The translations under genes and the position numbers were made by a program. The notes beneath the pieces were generated by a model. The model did not search any database and was not told the origin of the DNA. It saw nothing but the letters and a program-made list of their open reading frames with translations. A stretch of DNA of 64,000 nt from Nephrocerus scutellatus (taxonomy: Eukaryota; Arthropoda; Insecta; Diptera; Pipunculidae), in contig OX352763.1 in NCBI GenBank assembly GCA_947095585.1, forward strand, positions 31,297,462-31,361,461, read 5' to 3'. Position 1 is the stretch's first letter, and each line of letters starts with the position of its first letter. Below, in pieces: positions 1 to 10,166 of this stretch.

Positions 1-400
1 ACCCCCTATCTCGGAAAGGGGGCGTTTCCACCAAAATCCGCCCACATTCCCGGGGGATGGTTTTAAAAATTTTTTTGGAGCCCCATGAACCTGGGGCCCG
101 GGGCCTCCAAAATTTTTACAAAAAGTGCTGTCTATCGGATACGCACGTATATAAAATTTGAAGAAAAACGGGTAAATTTTTTTTACCCACTTCCTAAAGC
201 CCGATTTTCGTGAAACTTTGCACACATGTGTATCTCCCATGACAACACTTTCCATTAAAATTTCGGGGTCGGGGGGGCTCCCATACAAATTTTTTACAAA
301 TATATACTGTAGTCCGGGGCACCCATAAAAAAAATTACCCGATTTTCTTCAAATTTTATACGCATGTGAATCTCTTATTATTTTGTCCACACACACACAA
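1..400. repeat. Dispersed repeat family E, copy 1, with an inverted junction
   Basis: This stretch is built of units of roughly 100 bp that recur elsewhere in the window (about 3.1-3.5, 29.3-29.8, 30.0-30.2, 42.5-43.0 and 63.5 kb). Each unit combines a 'cggagatacacatg' type motif, 'aaatttgaagaaaatcggg', a run of T or A, and a G/C-rich 'gggagccccccgacccc' block. Here the unit runs forward up to about 180 and then continues in reverse orientation, forming a head-on junction. It has no coding content. It may be the body of a non-autonomous transposable element. Confidence 0.6.
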
Positions 401-739
401 ACACAACTTACCTCTCTAACTTTACTTCCGTTGCATCCCGCTCAAAACGGTTTATAGAAAGCCCAACTGTACGCATACTAATGCTGTGAACCAATCCCAA
501 ACGCGTCTGTGTTTTTGGAATGTGAATCAAAACCTTCTCTATAGAAAGCCCAACTGTTCCGATCGTACACAGATACATGCTTAGATTTTGACCAAACGTA
601 TTTGTGTTAGTAGTCAACTAAAGAGCAAAATTCATATAAAATTTTTCTGTTTCGCACTACCACGTTTCTCGCTCTTTGCGACTACTTATTTTTTGTACAC
701 TGTATTCTCAGGGAAAGAGACTCAATAGGACAGAAGGTA

Positions 740-905
740 TTTTTATTGCCTTTTATATGATGCCAATTAACCCCCTTACATCCATCAAACCACTTAGAAA
801 CTTAGAAAAATGCATTTTTCAAAAAAGTGCTCAAAACTTTAACCCTATCTCGGAAAGGGGGCGTTTCCGCCAAACTCCGACCACATTCCCGTTGGGCGGT
901 TAATT
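740..905. repeat. Dispersed repeat family F
   Basis: The segment at about 760-835, with the motif 'gaaaaatgcatttttc' and 'ccaattaaccccc', is repeated in reverse orientation at about 14645-14705. The 'ctatctcggaaagggggcgtttcc' block at 840-900 also opens the window at 1-60. It ends immediately before the truncated gene fragment at about 947 and may mark that breakpoint. No coding potential is visible. Confidence 0.5.
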
Positions 906-946
906 GGCGTGGGGAGGGTGGGGGGAGAAAACGTCAAAATCCATAA

Positions 947-1549
947 AACACATTGGCCAAAATATGGCATGGCATCCCGAAGCGGATGGCAATGTTCCAA
1001 ATGGTACGCCAGTTAAATGCTTTGGTTGATGTCCTGTCGTGTAAGAAGGAATTGCTGCACATTGATGGTCTTGCAGTTGCCTGGGAATGTGTACTGAAAG
1101 CACCCTTCAAGAAGAATCGAACGAAGTCTTTCGAACAGGAGGAGACGCTTATTAAGACGCTCTTCCGGTTGCTGGTTGGTTGGGTGGTGGTGGCATCAGA
1201 AAATTTCAATTATCTATTGTACGATCTTGTAGAGCTGCCCGCTGGTGGATAAACTGAATTTGTACGAAATCGCTGATGATTGTGTGCGTTTGGAACGTGC
1301 ACACATGGGTGCGATTATGATCGCATTTCGTGGAAACGACGAGGAACGGCAAAAAATAATAAGGGTTAGTATTCCGAGCATAGTTCTTATTTTCTTCTGT
1401 ATTTTAATTGTGTATTATGTATTGCATTTTACTTTTAGTTAATTGGAAAGCGTAAAGACGAGAAACTTCGAAAAGAGATTATGCAGCTGGAGGAATCTGG
1501 AATTCTTTCAAGCATTCTCTATTATGTACTCAAGGAACTGCATCTATAA
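947..1549 (+). pseudogene. 3' part of an unrecognised spliced gene ('gene X'), frameshifted
   Basis: Two coding segments can be read. The first runs from about 947 to 1252 and contains the stretch LNALVDVLSCKKELLHIDGL. The second runs from about 1245 to 1364 in another frame (DKLNLYEIADDCVRLERAHM...). It ends at a good donor (AGG|gttagt), is followed by a 74-nt intron (1365-1438, acceptor acttttag), and continues in phase in a last exon at 1439-1549 ending in a stop (...SSILYYVLKELHL). Composition is leucine- and charge-rich and probably helical. A one-base shift near 1245 and a stop at 944-946 just upstream suggest a truncated, broken copy, although a sequencing error is possible. I do not recognise the family. 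It is tail-to-tail with an OLA1-like fragment at 1681-1821, and a scrap of the same last exon lies beside the intact OLA1 at 16964-17035. Confidence 0.6.
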
Positions 1550-1680
1550 AATAGTGAAATATGTTTTTGTTTTATTTTTGCAAATAATTGTAAGTAGTTG
1601 TAATCGCTGTCACAAGTATTTACATGTAATTTGCGACTGTCGAATATTCCAGAAATGTAAAAAATAATCTATAGTGAAAC

Positions 1681-1821
1681 GTCCAAAGGGCGTGAAATTA
1701 TGTAACCATCTTTGACTGTGTATAGGCGTCCCTCTTGTCCCTCTTGATATTTTTCAGTAGCCTTAGTAGCATTCGCGGAGCCTGCTTCTTTGAAGTTCTT
1801 CAAATTGACAACTATAGCTTT
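1681..1821 (-). pseudogene. OLA1-like last-exon fragment
   Basis: Read on the minus strand, this segment gives a peptide (...VVNLKNFKEAGSANAT..., ...GRLYTVKDGYIIS...) that aligns without gaps, at about half identity by eye, to the end of the intact OLA1 at 17230-17463 ([16 protein letters not shown]..., ...[13 protein letters not shown]...). This is the end of the TGS domain. Flanking parts of the exon, the GTPase domain and the stop are not recognisable, so it is a relic and not a gene. It lies about 130 bp downstream of gene X in convergent orientation, the same arrangement as at 17.0-17.2 kb. Confidence 0.7.
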
Positions 1822-1829
1822 TGTTAATG

Positions 1830-2589
1830 AGTTGAGATGTATGTGGGGGATTAGGAATCCATTTTTTAAGCCTCTACCGGAAACACGAAATTCTTAGATT
1901 GGAAGATAAGCTCTTGCTGGAAGCCATGTGTCGGTCGTGCGTATTATGGTCTTTTTGTGTACTTTTGCAGACAGTGCAGCGTAGTGTAAAGGTGGACTGT
2001 CGTGCCGTTGGTCCTTTACCATTTTGAGACTCATTCAAAATTATCTTCACATGGTGTATATAGTCGGGTTTCCTATTTGGACAGTTTTGAGGTAAGTTTT
2101 TGGCAATACACTGAATTTGTTTCGTCAGCAGCTGCGCAGCAATAAAGTGCCAGAATAGTGGTTGGTTTCTAATAAATGCAAAGTTATGCTTATGACAAGG
2201 TTCCATTTCGCATACGACAACTCTTCTGAATAACTCTTTACACTGCGAAGGATGAGTAGCTCGTATTTTGTTGTTTCAATTGGATTTCAAGTTTAGGACT
2301 GAAAATCGACTAAAAAAGCTTTAAAAGTGCCCAGGTGGTAGTGGAATTTAAAGAATTCTTATGGAGATAAAAGAAATATGGAAAATATTTTGTAACTTTT
2401 ACAATAAATCGAAGTTTTCATCCTAAGTTTCTTGTTTTGTTATTCTTGTTTGCTTCTTTCTTTTTATTGTGTGTGTAATTTTTGTTTTAGCATAAAAATT
2501 ACTTTAAAATTGCATTATTAATAACGCAAACCTACAACTAGTCAGCTAATACTAATATGGTACTTTAAGGCAGAACTTGGAGGTTTAAG
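1830..2589. other. No supported gene
   Basis: Mixed-composition DNA. An open frame of 110 codons on the minus strand shows no family features. I see nothing else to report. Confidence 0.4.
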
Positions 2590-2885
2590 CCAAAAATGAT
2601 TCACTGGATGCATTCAATGATTGTGAGTCCTATTATCAGGATCGCGGCAATCGTTTGGTGGCCAAAAGCTCTTGAACGGACAACTGCAACTAAGCTTCAG
2701 AAGCTACAAAGAATTGCCTGTCTCGGTATTACGAGTCCCATGCGTACCTGCCCTACGGCGGCATTAAAAGCAGCCATCCTTGCAAATCTTCATTAGGAAG
2801 CTGCGGCTAGAATACAGGTACAAACCTGGTGACCATGTGGGACACCTAAGAATACTTGACACAATTCCCGAAAGAGATCAGATCA
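2590..2885 (+). mobile_element. RNase-H-type LINE fragment
   Basis: The reading frame from 2596 gives a stretch with the end of a reverse transcriptase typical of I/LOA-type insect LINEs: 'IVSPIIRIAAIVWWPKALER' followed by 'LQKLQRIACLGITS'. After a frameshift the downstream bases still read 'YKPGDHVGHLRIL', the linker toward RNase H in such elements. Both ends are truncated. It is an isolated scrap. Confidence 0.65.
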
Positions 2886-3059
2886 GGGTCGGGGTTTACT
2901 GTTTCGAAAGTCGATAGTATACGGACTCTAAAAATCCCAAATGTTTATGTATTTGTAGTCAATAACAAAGCCAAATCCATAAAAAAAATTTCTGTTTCTC
3001 ACTACCCCACTACGTTTCTCGTTCTTTGCAATACCTTCAATTAGCGCGATTCATAAAAT

Positions 3060-3550
3060 GGGTCTGCTCATTTTTTTAAATTCTCTATATGTATTAACTT
3101 CGCGTGCCTGTGGCTGGCGGACTGGCTGGCTGGTCAGATCTTGTGATCAATTTTTAACACACTTCCCAAAGCGCGATATTATTGAAATTTTGCACACAGG
3201 TATATTTCCAATGACAATACTTTCTATTAATTTTCTTCAAATTTTACACACTTGTATACCCGATGGACAAAATTTTTTGTAAATTTTTTAGAGTGTCCGG
3301 GCCCTGTGTATCTCTGATGGACAAAACTTTTACAACAGGTATTGTCAACCGGAGATACACACATGCTTAAAATTGAAAGAAAATCGGGCTAATTTTTAAA
3401 AAATTTATACGGGCACCCCTCGGAACTCAGGGCCCATTCGCTCAAAAAAATGTCCAAAAATGTTGTCCATCGGAGATACAGATGCGGCCCGGCGTCTGTA
3501 AATGTTTTACAAAAATTGTTGTCCATCGGATATACACATGTGTATAAAAT
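3060..3550. repeat. Repeat family E, copy 2, with inverted junction
   Basis: It begins with 'ttaaattctctatat...attaacttcgcgtgcc', then a 'ggctggcggactggctggctgg' block and 'cttgtgatcaatttttaacacacttcc', the reverse of the end seen at 29.7 and 30.2 kb. Units run in reverse orientation to about 3345 and then in forward orientation to about 3550. This switch matches that in copy 1. Non-coding. Confidence 0.6.
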
Positions 3551-3559
3551 GTATTTCTA

Positions 3560-4140
3560 TGTTAACACATGTTAATAAAGCCTTCATTCGAGGGTAGGTT
3601 ATAGCGTAGAAAATAGTCACTTTCCTTTAAACCTCAAAATATCGTTCCACTTAAAATGGAACACCTAATCATGAAACCTCATGTGTACTTTCAGAGAAAT
3701 CTCTTATTGAAAGTTTCAAGTTAAAATTTCAATTCGATGTCAAGTTCGAAATTTGAACTCATTAGAGTAGACAGACAGTAGACAAATCTGTTAATCAAAT
3801 GAATGCATCTCCATGTGACACTGGGGTCGATTATGTAAGCATTTCCAGTTTCGACTGAATTGTTGGTGTTTCAGGCGAACACCTGTTTGGATTTCGACTG
3901 GAAAATTAATGTAATTAAAATGATTAAAATATTTAGAATTTTAAATATATTATGCTGCCACATTCATTTGAGTGACACAAGCAGCGCCGTTTGGCGTTTA
4001 TTTAGTAACTACGTATTTGTCATTTTGTCAATACAAAGTAAACCAGTATAAACAACAACAAAACATGCAATTGAAAAGGCGATATCGGGCAATAGCTTTA
4101 GTTCGAAAAAAAATTTGTCGTACATGCTTACATAATTGCG
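3560..4140. other. No supported gene
   Basis: AT-rich DNA with only short chance frames. The right part may belong to the 5' end of the transposase remnant that follows, but I could not identify a terminal inverted repeat. Confidence 0.3.
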
Positions 4141-4144
4141 TTAT

Positions 4145-4935
4145 GTCGAAACTACGACTTTGAGCTTTTCCATTGTCGCAAGTCGAGGAGTACGTTGATA
4201 TCAATTTTTTACGGATTTTGTGATGGTAATGCATCACGAGCTTGCAATAAATATCAACGCAGATTCCCAACGCGTCGCATTCCTGCGCAAGAGTATTTAC
4301 AAATATTCATAGAAGACTGCGAGATATCGAAACAAAATCAAATATGCGGGTGGAGCCACATTGAGTCTCAAGAAATCATTTGGTTGTCATTGAAGAAATA
4401 GTTAGTAATGTAACAGCAAATCCATCTAACAGCATAAGGAGGCATGCTTTACAATTGAACGTCTCTTCGCTACCGAATTCATCAAGTATTGCACAAGGAG
4501 CATCATCTTCCATACCATACTACTACACCCGTTCAAGAACTTATACAAATAGACCACCATAAAAGATTTGAGTTTTGTAATTGGTTGATTGAAAGGAATT
4601 TCGACAACGATAGTTTTGTGAAACGTATTCTATGGACGGATGAATCTCAATTCACAAGAGATGGCAAACAAACTTTCACAATCTACACACGTGGGCTGCT
4701 AAAAATCCTCATTCCACAAAACAAACATCATTTCAGCACCGCTTCAGTGTAAACGTATGTGGGCTGGTGTAATTGGCGATAATTTAATTAAACCACTCAT
4801 ATTACCATCGACATTAAGTAGTGAAAGTTATTTACAATTTTTACAAAATGATTTGCCACTCCTCTTTGATGATGTTTCTGCAGCACACACAGCAGCTCAA
4901 CAGATAAGGGAAGAATTACCAAAAATTGTTTGAGC
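4145..4935 (+). pseudogene. Broken DDE transposase with DUF4817-like helix-turn-helix
   Basis: At about 4185-4270 the sequence reads a helix-turn-helix segment like DUF4817 ('FYGFCDGNASRACNKYQRRF', 'RRIPAQ'). In another frame from about 4540 it reads a Tc1/mariner-superfamily (DDE_3-like) catalytic domain: 'FEFCNWLIERNFDNDSF', 'ILWTDESQF' (first catalytic Asp), then after a shift 'FQHRFSVNVWAGVIGDNLI' and 'SYLQFLQNDLP'. The end reads 'AHTAAQQIREELPKIV' before a stop at about 4933. The usual segment with the second catalytic Asp (QHDGA) is deleted before 'AHTA'. Several frameshifts make it non-functional. Element ends were not found. Confidence 0.65.
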
Positions 4936-4939
4936 ATCT

Positions 4940-5317
4940 TCATGTAGTTATAAATAAAATATTTAAAAATAAAAAGTTAAGGTTTAATCACATATTCAAA
5001 CCTTTATACCGCAATAAATGGAGAATATCGAGCTAAACTTTGTATTAGGAGTTGTAGAGAATATTAAGAGAGAAAAAAAAAAAAAAAAGGTTAATAGAGA
5101 ATATTAATTAAAATAAGGTCAAAAAAATAAAAAATTATAAAAGTACTAAAACGGATGCTGATGCAAGATAACCACTTAAATTAAATTAGCCAATTACCAG
5201 TAAAATAAGACTAAGTTAGTTGCTCTTCGATGAATATTTGGGAAGTTACAGTTTAATAATTGGGTGTATCTTTTTTCTGAACAACATTATTTAAACACCC
5301 AGCATCTCAAAGGATAT
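4940..5317. other. AT-rich spacer, no gene
   Basis: Low-complexity AT-rich DNA including an A-run near 5080. No supported feature. Confidence 0.3.
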
Positions 5318-5660
5318 CAAATACGATTTTTTTCTCAGAATGACCCAAGGAATCAACCCTTAACGAATTAGCCACCCAAACCAGAACACCCTGTATACTT
5401 ATGTACCAAACGTGCTCCAACGAATTAAGAGCTAATTCAAAATCTTTTGAATGGGAGCCTGATGCAAAAATACTTTTGGAATTGATGAGTTTTTTTGTTT
5501 TTATTATACTGTTAATCATGTTTTTGTTTAAACTTTTTAATGTTCTGTCTGTTTAATTATTTTTTTACAATACTTAAGTCACTATAAAGAATAAAGTCCT
5601 TGCATAGAGGCTGATTTTGGAATCTAGTCATAATAATACTCTTTATTTTTTTGCAACATT
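5318..5660 (+). repeat. Partial copy of the 13.5-14.5 kb hAT-like/foldback composite
   Basis: Bases 5318-5393 match the right arm of the foldback element at 13544-14219, ending in the same 'acaccctgta' terminus. The following bases to about 5660 match 14230-14470 (shared 'ttaagagctaattcaaaatctttt', 'tttttaatgttct', 'aaagtccttgcatagaggctga'). The left arm is missing. The shared junction shows that the two copies descend from one that already carried the foldback insertion. Confidence 0.7.
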
Positions 5661-6380
5661 ACTTTTTTGAAATATTTGTTATTACTTTGACCACAGTTAT
5701 TATTGATATTATATCAATAATTTTTTTTTGTTGGTTATACTCTGAAATGAATTGTTTCCTTGATTATTTTTTAAGAATATTAAAGTCAGATATAAGGAGA
5801 GAAAATTAATTCGTTTAAATACATTCGTTTAAGTAAATTAAATAATTTTTATATAGAATATTAATTATATTTTTGATACAAGAAAAATCTACTACATCTG
5901 TAGGACAAAATGTAGCAGATTCTACTACAACAAAATTGGAGGTAGCTGTAACACTGATGACAAGTAATGCAAAATTTACATTTGAGGCGTTCGAGACAAA
6001 ATGAGCGGGCCGACTATAGTTAAATTGAAGTTGTGGTTAGCCAGAATAGGTTGACACTGCGCGAATGTTATAGTTATTTTATAGTAACATGGGAAATGTT
6101 ATTTATAGCATTATGGTAACATTGAAAAATATACTACTTCTCTCGTCTGCCTTACCACAATTGCTATTTAACAGCCGTCCTGCTGTTCTCGCACGCCACA
6201 AATGTAAATCAAGCGTAATTGATGCCGACGCTTGATGATGGATAGCTGCAGCGGCAAAGATATTCAAATTAATTTTTTTTTTCGTATTTTTTGTAGATTC
6301 TGATATTGTGCTAAATTCTTGATTTTTTTTTGTTTGGCGATTCTGTCAAATTGGAGCGAATTCTCAAGAGGCAGTTGCTT
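5661..6380. other. Intergenic DNA downstream of the MATH-BTB gene
   Basis: AT-rich, with no supported reading frame. It probably includes the 3' untranslated region of the minus-strand MATH-BTB gene, but no clear polyadenylation signal was assigned. Confidence 0.3.
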
Positions 6381-7403
6381 TTATGTGTCCAGTAATAAAT
6401 GGGAATGTGTGGTCAACATATTCTGCCAATCTTTTGTCTTCCTGACAGCGGTGAGGTGAGTGTTGATGAAATCAATTGTTTTTGCTTTCAATTGTTGTGC
6501 ACTATGGAGATCGGCTAGTAATAATGTTTCAGCGGCTGTTTCAACAGATAGCTTATCGTAAAGAGCTTTTTCACACAATTCTTTTAGTTTCTTTAATGCG
6601 TACTTATCAGCGGCTGCTAGGAGATCACCTGCCATTTCGCCTAGACTTTGAACTCTCTCCAGGTAAATAAAGCGCAGCATTTCCTCAATGACTTCAGGCT
6701 GGAAATCCGCTATGTTTACACGATTTTGCTGACGCTCTTCCATTTCGTGTTCGAACATCGCGGCAAAAACTTCACTTCGTGCTGCTAGCATTGCTTTGTG
6801 TGCGCGAAATTCCCTACCAGCAACCGCTATTGTGACGTCACTAAACTTCTTACTTACGAACATATTTTCCAAGACTTCACATAATGTACACTCGGGTTCT
6901 TTAAATCGTACAATACTACCCGCAACGCTAATTTCGCAAATCGTTGTTTGGTTATCTCCGGACAACTCATCTAAGAATTTATTAAACTTCTTGAATTCTA
7001 TATATGTTTCTTTTAGTTTCTCGAATGTTGCAACTCCTTCTCTTTGCATTGAACTTGAGAAAGAGTGTCGGAGACAAAACAGAACCTTGGGGAACACCGG
7101 CGGTTTTTCTTTCTCACTTTTAGCGTTTAGTATATATATTTTATATTTGGCTTTAATTTTCAACTCATTGAGAGATAATAAATTTATATAAACATATAGA
7201 GATTTGTCAAGAGATCTGAATTCATCGTAAATTCTGAAGACTAAACACCATTTTACGTTATCGATGTTATCTTTTGCAGAGAATGTAGGCGATTTGAATT
7301 CATCAACTAATTGCCAAATAAAACGAAAATTCCTTATTGTCCACTTGTAACTCAATATGGACACTTTTATATCTGTGCAACTCGACATTTCATTATTTGC
7401 CAT
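6381..7403 (-). CDS. MATH-BTB protein, SPOP-like, intronless
   Basis: A single open frame of 340 codons. Residues about 18-162 fit a divergent MATH domain (start 'SYKWTIRNFRFIW', later 'LCEVLENMF' linker). Residues about 178-283 form a clear BTB/POZ domain ('KKFSDVTIAVAGREFRAHKA', 'MLAARSEVFAAMF', 'LLAAADKYAL...LKELCE'). Residues about 285-335 form a short BACK/3-box-like tail ('VETAAETLLLADLHSAQQLK', 'TIDFINTH'). SPOP-type proteins are Cullin-3 substrate adaptors: MATH binds the substrate, BTB binds Cul3. The protein stops where SPOP would continue to its nuclear localisation tail, so it is shorter than SPOP (about 374 residues). The lack of introns and the divergent MATH domain suggest a retrogene-derived member of the amplified fly family. 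The ORF is undamaged. The 3' end of a same-strand LINE lies about 130 bp upstream of the ATG. Confidence 0.85.
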   Translation of the reverse strand: MANNEMSSCTDIKVSILSYKWTIRNFRFIWQLVDEFKSPTFSAKDNIDNVKWCLVFRIYDEFRSLDKSLYVYINLLSLNELKIKAKYKIYILNAKSEKEKPPVFPKVLFCLRHSFSSSMQREGVATFEKLKETYIEFKKFNKFLDELSGDNQTTICEISVAGSIVRFKEPECTLCEVLENMFVSKKFSDVTIAVAGREFRAHKAMLAARSEVFAAMFEHEMEERQQNRVNIADFQPEVIEEMLRFIYLERVQSLGEMAGDLLAAADKYALKKLKELCEKALYDKLSVETAAETLLLADLHSAQQLKAKTIDFINTHLTAVRKTKDWQNMLTTHSHLLLDT

Positions 7404-7530
7404 GTTTTAATTATATTTTATATTTATATTCTTATCGAGACTATTGAAATTGAAAGACTGAAAACAATAACGAACACTACACGCAGCGCGTGTAAAAAAC
7501 AAATCAAAACTAAACGAAATCGGACATCGG

Positions 7531-9170
7531 ATGTATGTATGTATGTACTTTATTGAGATTTTGTTTTTATACATTTTTTTTTAATTCTATGTTTACATAG
7601 TCACTTAGGATTACTTATGAATATTTTGCCGACTTAGAATTGGTCAGGCTACACAACTTAGATATTAATTTAGTTTTATTTTAGAGTACATTGAGGTTTT
7701 TAAGACTGAGTCTTTTCGTTTTATTTAAATTACGTCCACTCAAAAAGACGATGTCTAATATATAACTTAACCTAGAAATAATAAAATAAATAATAAATAG
7801 AAATAAATAATAAAGATGGTGAAAAAATTAAAACAACAGATAGGAACACCTATAGGTGTCTCTATCCAAATTACTGATGCCAGTGAACGATTATGATGGT
7901 AGAGAACCCAAATAAACTATAGCACTATATTCAATTAATATACATTGCTTTTTTGTTAAAAATCATCACATTACAAGTTTCTGTGTGAATTTTTACATAA
8001 GACTATTTAGTATAGGAACTTATATTGATAATTTATTAATATTACTTGTACTTGTATGCAATAACATTTCTTTAAAAATTTTATTTGTACATTTGTACAT
8101 ATGTTAATTTGTCAGTCTCAATTTGTTTTTGTATATTTTTTATTATTTAGAAAATGAATTGCTTAGCCTCTGTAGGTGTTAGGTAGCTGTTTTTTGTAAA
8201 AAGAGGAAGTAAACAAGCGGTCACTATCGGGGTTTTGAAAAAAGACATTGGAGCCCACATTGGAGATACTGATTGGCGACATGTAGTACCTATCATTAAT
8301 GGACCAGTTAATATTATTAGTATATATGTTACGGAGGATAGGGTTGTCATGATCTTGTAGTGCAGATATTCTTCTGTTGGCAAGGAAAATGAGATAGTCA
8401 AACAAAGGGGATATACCAGAGTCTTCATAGATTAACTTATTGCTGTACCATTTTCCGGATGCTCTACGTCTTTTATTTATGCACTTCCTAATAATATACC
8501 GTTCAAATCTAAGAAGTTCAAGTGCGACATTAGGAGTGATTTGGAACCAGATAAGGAAACCATAGGCCATAAGGGGCCGGATTAGCGTTTTATACATAAG
8601 GAGCTTAGTTCTACTTTCAACATGTTTAGAATTAAGTAAAATTTTAAGCTTCGCAGCAGCGGCTCTGCTGTTGTTCAAGGCTTTCCTTGTATGCGGATTC
8701 ATTTTGAGTCTTTCATGTAAATTGATACCTATATATTTAATTGATTTTTTTAAAGGGATTTGGTTGCCCAAGATGGAAAGATTCAGAGAACGACTCTCTC
8801 GTACTGCAAGGTGATGACCTCTGCCAGAGGCATTGCGGAAGCAGATTATCTCGCATTTATTCAAATTCAAGGAAATTCCCCATTTTTCATAATAAGGAAT
8901 TACAACGTTTAGATGCGATATTATTGAATTTAGGGCTTCATGCGGTCTCTCATTGGGACTTAAAAGAATGGTGTCATCAGCATATAGTATGGCTTCAGAA
9001 CTAAGATGGTGAATTGGGAAGTCATACAGATAGAGGTTAAAGAGGAGAGGGCCAAGGATTGAGCCTTGGGGGACGCCTGCATTAATAGTGATGGGGGAGG
9101 AACGGACATCGGAGTATAGATAACGAAGTCGAACAATCTCTGCACTCTGTCTGTGGCGTCCGTTCATTCA
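7531..9170 (-). mobile_element. Jockey-like LINE, 5'-truncated, with reverse transcriptase C-terminal half
   Basis: The minus strand carries an open frame of 334 codons (8163-9167) with reverse transcriptase motifs: 'GVPQGSILGPLLFNLYLYD', the active site 'LYADDTILL', 'KCEIICF', 'KYIGINL', 'YKTLIRPLMAYG' and a basic tail. The element is cut at its 5' end near 9170. About 600 bp of 3' untranslated sequence follow, with AATAAA (complement of 7549-7554) and a (CATA)n tail at 7531-7547. The long undamaged frame suggests relatively recent insertion. It ends about 130 bp upstream of the MATH-BTB start codon on the same strand. Confidence 0.85.
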
Positions 9171-9209
9171 AAAATTAAAAAAAATGTTGATATTGGTCTG
9201 TTTTTTTTA

Positions 9210-9312
9210 CAGCGCTTTCGCTTTCCTAGTTATAGTGATGGTTTGATGAACCAAACTACATTGTTCGAAACTACACCAAAGCTTCACTATTCCCAGCAAA
9301 TCGAAAGCGCTG
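9210..9312. repeat. Small inverted-repeat unit
   Basis: The 11-bp arms 'cagcgctttcg' (9210-9220) and its complement (9302-9312) are separated by about 80 bp that contain a further imperfect palindrome ('gttt...gaac' type). TA precedes the left arm; the right side reads 'tta'. This could be a tiny MITE or a chance palindrome. Confidence 0.35.
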
Positions 9313-10140
9313 TTAATAAACTCGAGTGAGTATAGTTAACCAGAGTAAACCGAGCAAATGGTAAGGTGTAAAAATATTTGAACATGGATTTTGTTTGCAA
9401 AATGAGAGTACCCTCATGCAAAACCGCAAGTGTGTTGTGTTGGTGTTGCTGCGGTACTATGATTTTTGACGCAAGCGCGTAATTTGACTTGGCTCATATG
9501 TCAAGAGCAGTGCTGACGTTTTATTTGTTTTGAACGGAGTATATTACAGTTTACCCAGAAAATATAAAAGTACACGATTATAATATACATATACAAAAAA
9601 ACTGCAGTTGAGCCCGTTTTAATAGAAAAAACAACAGGGTAGGCTGTGTCGGAACCACGGCAGTGGTTTTCGAGCTTGAAAACAGCCCGGGACGAACGAA
9701 AAGAAAACAAAGATCTTGTTGTCTGTGGGCCAGATACACGGATGGACATATCAAAATTTTTAGTAGATATTTCTTGTTCATTATTTATTTCACTAAGCCT
9801 TTTCCATATCACCCAATGTGGTAAGCTTTCAGATAGATTTTTTTTACATGCTCTCCCCAGTTTCAAAATTGTAAATATGAGCTGCGAGTCTACACTTAAG
9901 TGCTCTCCTGATGTATGTCGATTCATTATCAAGGCTTATTAGTTTGAATGAAAATCATCGCAATAATTACGCTTAGTAATGTAGAAATTATTATATTTTC
10001 TTCTATAATACTAAAAACATGTCAGCTAATAAAAAAACATTTTTAATTAAAAACGTTTATAACGAGTAATGTGCTTTAATCTGAAACAAATTGCAAACTC
10101 GCGATGAAAGAATTTTTATTTTTTTGGCGATTTGTTGTCT
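9313..10140. other. No firmly supported gene
   Basis: A minus-strand frame of 143 codons (9501-9932) overlaps a plus-strand frame of 98 codons. Neither has a motif I recognise. The last bases before 10167 ('tttttaaattctctatattaacttcgcg') match the end of repeat family E, so the following LINE may have inserted into a family E copy. Confidence 0.35.
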
Positions 10141-10166
10141 TTTTAAATTCTCTATATTAACTTCGC

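Noticed and set aside
9501..9942. Overlapping frames of 143 codons (minus) and 98 codons (plus)
   Set aside because: Could be a LINE tail, but I found no motif and no second copy in the window to support it.
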